This document shows positions 59,577 through 64,000 of a stretch of DNA of 64,000 nucleotides, one piece after another. Source of the stretch: Neolentinus lepideus HHB14362 ss-1. Taxonomy: Eukaryota; Basidiomycota; Agaricomycetes; Gloeophyllales; Gloeophyllaceae. The notes under the pieces are model-generated. The model saw only the letters and a program-made list of their open reading frames with translations. It searched no databases and was not told where the DNA came from. Position numbers and translations under genes: made by a program. Numbering within the stretch: the stretch's first letter is position 1; each line of letters starts with the position of its first letter. Location: the NCBI GenBank assembly GCA_001632425.1, contig KV425561.1, forward strand, positions 62,001 through 126,000, written 5' to 3'.

Positions 59577-59637
59577 GTCGTCTTGCCTCTTTAAAGCTTC
59601 AAGTCCTATTGCCTCTTTAAAGCTCCAAGTCCTCGTC
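59577..59637. repeat. Short tandem repeat, about 26-bp unit, two copies
   Basis: TTGCCTCTTTAAAGCTTCAA followed by GTCCT, then TTGCCTCTTTAAAGCTCCAA with GTCCT; one mismatch between units. Confidence 0.7.
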
Positions 59638-59776
59638 TCCTCGTCTTCAAAACTTCTCGATCTCGTCTCGTCGCGCGTTTTCTCGACCCTACTCTTGCTA
59701 TCGGTGTCTTGCAATGTTCTCGTCAACCAACTACCAACAATGATACACGCTTTTTATGATGTTCTTAATGATTATC

Positions 59777-59990
59777 GAACGACATCTACACACGCACTCA
59801 TCCACCCACACCATCTACCCATCCACACCATCTACATTATCTACCCACCCACACCTATCACCTACCTACCCGCCTACACATCTACCTACGCACCACCTAT
59901 CCACTTCACCCAACCCCTTCCCCATTCACCCATCTAACAACCCAACCACGCCATCTAACAACTCATCCACCCATTCTCCCATCCACCCAC
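59777..59990 (+). repeat. CATC/CACC low-complexity tract
   Basis: More than 200 bases made of interwoven ACCCACAC, CATCTACC and CATCCACCC words, a degenerate microsatellite in the probable 3' UTR of the CBM21 gene. Confidence 0.7.
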
Positions 59991-60400
59991 TCATCGGACT
60001 AAAACGCCGCCATACACGCACATCGTCGGCCTGCTGCTTACTACATGCTTTTGTCGTATCTATTTATTCCCTGCCACGACCCCTTAATGATTGTACCACC
60101 GCCCCGCACCCCATCCCGCCCCTCTTGAATCTGAATCTGATTGTCGTGTGTCTTTTTTTTTCTTGCATCTCTCGTGTTACATTTTCTTTTGCGTCCTTGT
60201 TTTTTTCCCATTTTATTTTGCATCGTTGAATTTCCTTTTTTGCATCCCTCGTATCACATTTTTGTGCATTCTCGTTTGATTTTTTTGCAATGTACTGTGT
60301 ACTGCCGTCAATGGAGATCATCTTTGCAATGCAGTGCTTGTGTGATGTGATGTGATGTGAATGAGTGCGCGTCGGAGATAAGGCCTAAGGAGCAGGGGTG

Positions 60401-62654
60401 GTTCTTGGTTTGGTGTGGCTGACTTTTCCTTTTCCTTTTCCTACGAGCACTCGACTGCGGTGCGGGAGGCCATAATTCGGGTGGAGCTGGTCATGTGTAC
60501 AGCGTCCCTCCCGGTTGTAATATGTGTCCACTCTAACAGTGCGTAGTACTTGTCTACTCAATTGGAGCTCTCACTCGCAATCAGGGCACGTTATCTCCCT
60601 GCTCCATTTCATTCCATTCCAAATACCTCGCGTTCTTCTTCCCGTCTTGGATGATTGCATGGGGACGCGGCCGAGAGGCGGGATGAATATTGCCATGACT
60701 ATTCTTGTTGGAGGTCAGCGTGCGACTCTGGGGATGGTGGTATTCGGTGTTCTCGCTGATGGTGATGGCGCTCGGTCCGCACTCGATGTAATACCGCCGA
60801 GTGAGGAGGCAATACGGGCTCCAATACGGCGCTCGGGCAGAAGCCGCCTCTGAGAACACGTAGAGGCTTCACTCTCTCAAGCCCGCTGTTCGTCGCATTC
60901 AGTCGCGGGCTGCGCTATCAGAACTAGATCAAGAGATGTACGAGGTCTTGATCTAGAGTGGGCAGGTGCAGATCGATTGGGCGGGTAGCGCGGCTGTTGT
61001 TTACTATAGCACTAAAATTTAGATTCAGCTCAAGGATGAGCCGGTGTCGCGGTGGCTGGGTCGGTCCAGATGAGGTTGTGTGCGAGCAGGTGACTGAATT
61101 GGTAGGGGCGGGTGATAACGACAGGAACGGGGAGTGGGGTTCGAGACGCAGTTCCTGGAAGGCGATTGCGGGGTGGCTAAGAGTGGTAGTGCCGTGTATG
61201 AATAGCAGGCGGGTAGGGTCGGATGACGCGATAGCAAAAGACGAGAGTGCACCGGTGATCAGTTGGGATGGGTGTAATATTGTTGGCCCAGAGTCCATCT
61301 GCGGTATCAAGCGTGTGTTAGCCTCTGATCAAGGCAGGATGGGTAATGATCACTGATTGCTCGCCTGCTTCTGGTGGTCCTCTCGATTCCGGGTAGGCGG
61401 CGATCCTGCAAGTATGGTTGCAGAAGCGGCGAGGGCCGCCCCATGAGCCGTGGACAGGCTCAGGGCCCAGCATGAGTTGCAGCATCACGAGGACGGATTC
61501 AAGTCAGACTCGACATATCTTGCGCGTGGATGGATTTCGAACACGTCTAGCTTTGAATAGGCGACGCGTTTATCTGAATGCTAACCAACCTAATCTGTAG
61601 CTAAGGGCCTCCGTAGGTGGGATTTCGAAAAAGCAAGGCGCATGCGGCATCGTCGTCAGCCAGCTTCATGTGTGCCAAGGAGGTCAGATAATTACAAGTG
61701 GTACTTCAAGACCGAGTCGTCCCGTCGTCTACAAAGTTGGGCCTCAGCGGATCCTCGCATATATATCTAGAACCGTAGTGAGTGCGCGCATAATGACTGA
61801 TCGAGGCCAGAGTCAAGCTGATGGGTGAGGTTCAAATGGAGTGCGTTTGTTAACCGACTGCTTCAATTTCCACGACGTAGGTTGATCACCTACCTCTCGT
61901 TTCAGTGATTGAGGATAGAAATGTTCCTCGTTTCCTGTGGTGAAGAGTCGGAGCCTTGTCCGTGTTGTGCCTCAGTGTTGAAGTTCTTCGGAGAGGACTA
62001 TACCTGAAAGTGAACTTTCAATGAAGCAACTGCGGGCCTTAACTGTGTGAAACACATCTCACAAGCGGAACGAATAATGGGGAAACACTGTCTCTCTGGT
62101 TCCTGGAGTTGGGAGAGCGTGACAAGCCGCGTACCATTCTTACCGACCACAGATCTGAACATTTTACGATACAGAAGTTGTGTTTGCCAGGTACCGTATG
62201 TACTGTTACATCTTCCTTGACTTCACGGTCTCTGCTCATATCTGGCTTCAAGATAATAACAATTGATTTAGAGTTGCTCACCTGGTATGCGTACCACGGA
62301 TCGAGCTATACCCCGCGTCTTCATATTCGTCTGTGAGGGAGAACTCAGATATCGGACTCGGATCTCTTTGATGTATACACTCACCCTCGTAAGAATCGAT
62401 TTGAACCACACACACATCCACCGCATTTCTGACGCGGACGGACATATATGCGGGTAAAACAAGCATCTCTGAAAAGTTGTGCTCTCTCAGGGTGAACGTA
62501 CGCCTTAACGGTGATCCGGGCCTCGCGCATCAAGCTAACCATGTGTATGAAGCGGCAGATCATTGTGAAAGCCTTCGCCTTCTGTAAGTTGGCGGGTCCG
62601 GATCGAAGAGACTTGCATTGGACAAGACAGCTGTGAAGCTCTTGGCTCATGTGG
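60401..62654. other. Large intergenic stretch, no gene seen
   Basis: About 2.25 kb. Overlapping ORFs of 60-132 codons on both strands around 60524-61356 and 62039-62466 show no domain or splice logic. TTTTCCTTTTCCTTTTCC at about 60424 is a small tandem repeat. Confidence 0.4.
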
Positions 62655-63160
62655 CTGCAGCTGGAAATCGGGGAAAACACCATTTACTGATGCGCAGATC
62701 ATGTCGAGGAAACGCCAATGCCCAATGCAGAGTCTTCTGGAGTCCCTTCCCTTCACTTTCAGCGTCGGAAGTCTGTCGGATAGATAATTGACAAGTGCGA
62801 CACTAGCTATACTCAGCCGGTGGAGTTGTCTGTCAGTTATAGGGCCCGAGAGGGATTTCCCGGAGACGTTCCTAATAATGTGAGGGGGAGTTGCGCAACT
62901 ACGCTACCTCACGCTAGGTCTAGTACCCCATCTCCTTGCATTGAATACCAGGCTGACTCGGACTTCCCTGCTTGTCTGGCCGCTGAACTTGCTGGGTGCA
63001 TCGCTGAAGTGTATTGTCCAAGAGGGGTCTATCCAGTTGCAGCCGCGACACTAACAGGTGCGAGAAGCTAGAGTTCCACTGGTACCTCTCGAGTGGCTAC
63101 AGAGTCTTGTGATAGTGACTCAGGTAGCCGGTATATAATGCCACATGGCCGGCAACTCGG
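62655..63160 (-). repeat. Dispersed repeat, copy B (inverted relative to copy A)
   Basis: Reverse-complement counterpart of 44578-45187. GTTCCTAATAATGTGAGGGG pairs with CCCCTCACATTATTAGGAAC in copy A; GCGACACTAGCT, TGAATACCAGGCTGACTCG and CATCGCTGAA also match inverted. Copy B lacks part of the 44600-44780 segment of copy A. It lies about 190 bases upstream of the lyase gene. Confidence 0.75.
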
Positions 63161-63349
63161 AAACTCAGTGGACGCCGACAAGGATGCGGAGGGATGCGGG
63201 GAAAGAGCTCAGTGGTCAGTCGACGTTGTTCACGGCGACGGCGGATAACATTTAATCCTTGCTGGCCGAGTGCTGGCCGAGCATGCATACATAATTGTCT
63301 TATGTCTGCCAGTTAAATACCCTGCATCTTGCCACTTTCGTCAACGTCT

Positions 63350-64000
63350 ATGGTCATGTCTTCCATACTGAAGTCTACCCGGACTTACCTGCGCCCGTAT
63401 CCCGGTGCTCGTCTCATGTCTTCGTCTTCAGTGCCGCCATCCTCTTCTAGCACTGTGACACCGCCTTGGTCGCTTCCACTAACCCCTCCCAGCCCAACGA
63501 CGGAAAACGCCCTCCATGCCCAGCGCGTCTCGCAGCTATCGTCTTTTTTTTCCTTGCCCCGGTTCTCCTCCCTCCAGCGGCCATACAGTCCCGAATCTGT
63601 AGTGTCCAAACAAGGTTCCCTACCGCCCCTACCTCTTCTTTCTAATCTCCTTGCAGATAAGCTGTATGCGCTCTTCGAGGAACGGTCGAAACAGGGCGTG
63701 GGGGTGAAGACTCTGGGAGTTGTGGATCCAGTGCAGATGACCCAGACAGCCAGAGAGGGAATTGAAGTCGCGTATATCAGTGGATGGGCCTGTAGCAGCC
63801 TGTTGACAACGGGAAATAATGAGGTCGGCCCTGATCTCGGGTGAGCCCCCAGATACATCGGCATGCATGTCCTAGAGCTGGAATTAGTTTGCAATAGAGA
63901 CTATCCGTATACCACGGTTCCGAATCAGGTCCACCGTATCTTTCGTGCACAACAGCTTCACGACAGGAAGCACTACGATGAGCGCTTTAATGCCTCTGAA
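63350..64000 (+). CDS. Isocitrate/2-methylisocitrate lyase family, mitochondrial, N-terminal part
   Basis: Lyase of the glyoxylate or methylcitrate cycle. The ATG at 63350 (MVMSSILKSTRTYLRPYPGA) or 63356 begins a basic, Ser-rich mitochondrial-type presequence. The family core follows: SLPRFSSLQRPYSPESVVSK, ADKLYALFEERSKQGVGVKT, LGVVDPVQMTQTAREGIEVA, and YISGWACSSLLTTGNNEVGP. Exon 1 ends at 63840; the intron (donor GTGAGC, acceptor CAATAG) leads to exon 2 at 63898 with DYPYTTVPNQVHRIFRAQQL and HDRKHYDERFNASE. The catalytic KKCGH region is beyond the window edge. The presequence favours the mitochondrial methylisocitrate lyase/Icl2 type over peroxisomal isocitrate lyase, but this needs the missing C-terminus. 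Confidence 0.88.

Larger units (their letters stand above)
59290..60400. other. 3' region with pyrimidine-rich low-complexity DNA
   Basis: No gene. The segment 59777-59990 is almost pure C/A/T (CATCTACC, CCACCCA words). The segment 60145-60300 is T-rich with repeats of TTTTGCATC-type words. GTGATGTGATGTGATGTGA lies at about 60336. Confidence 0.5.

Overview
The window reads as nuclear DNA of a filamentous basidiomycete, most likely an Agaricomycete. Genes are broken by many short introns of about 45-80 bases with GTRNGY donors and YAG acceptors. Even histone H3 has five introns. Several families common in mushroom-forming fungi occur: a DUF6533 membrane protein, a DUF6593 protein, F-box/LRR-type proteins, DUF2235 hydrolases and fungal P450s. 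Coordinates of spliced genes were worked out by hand from splice sites and reading phase.

Region 1 (1-24.5 kb) is a dense housekeeping block. It holds the N-terminal part of a class IV-type chitin synthase (-), a SEC14/CRAL-TRIO lipid-transfer protein (+), a large Ser/Pro-rich unknown protein (-), histone H3 (+), an alpha/beta hydrolase (+) convergent with a DUF2235 protein (-), a 48-residue ORF (+), mitochondrial ribosomal protein uL2m (-), a choline/ethanolamine phosphotransferase (+), a homeodomain regulator (+), a family-16 lysine methyltransferase of the EFM3/FAM86 type (-) and a Gon7-like KEOPS subunit (+).

Region 2 (25-35 kb) is more accessory. Two cytochrome P450 genes of different families flank a 7TM-like DUF6533 gene. 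In both P450s the haem-cysteine loop cannot be read normally, so both may be decaying. Large AT-richer spacers without recognisable genes lie between them.

Region 3 (34.9-44.3 kb) has a small hydrophilic protein, a DUF6593 protein, a CE4 chitin deacetylase-like secreted protein, a tRNA-like remnant and an F-box/LRR-like gene.

Region 4 (44.5-63.2 kb) is repeat-rich. A hAT DNA transposon (45544-50098) has terminal inverted repeats and a perfect 8-bp target duplication, and it sits just upstream of a coiled-coil gene. A 535-bp pogo/Tc1-like MITE has perfect inverted ends. There are several tandem repeats, and a dispersed repeat is present in two inverted copies about 18 kb apart. Inside this island lies a 667-residue CBM21 protein with a PP1-docking motif, likely a glycogen-targeting phosphatase subunit. 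The window ends in the first exons of a mitochondrial isocitrate/methylisocitrate lyase-family gene.

I found no CRISPR array, rRNA or intact tRNA. I could not run any homology search; family names rest on motifs read by eye.
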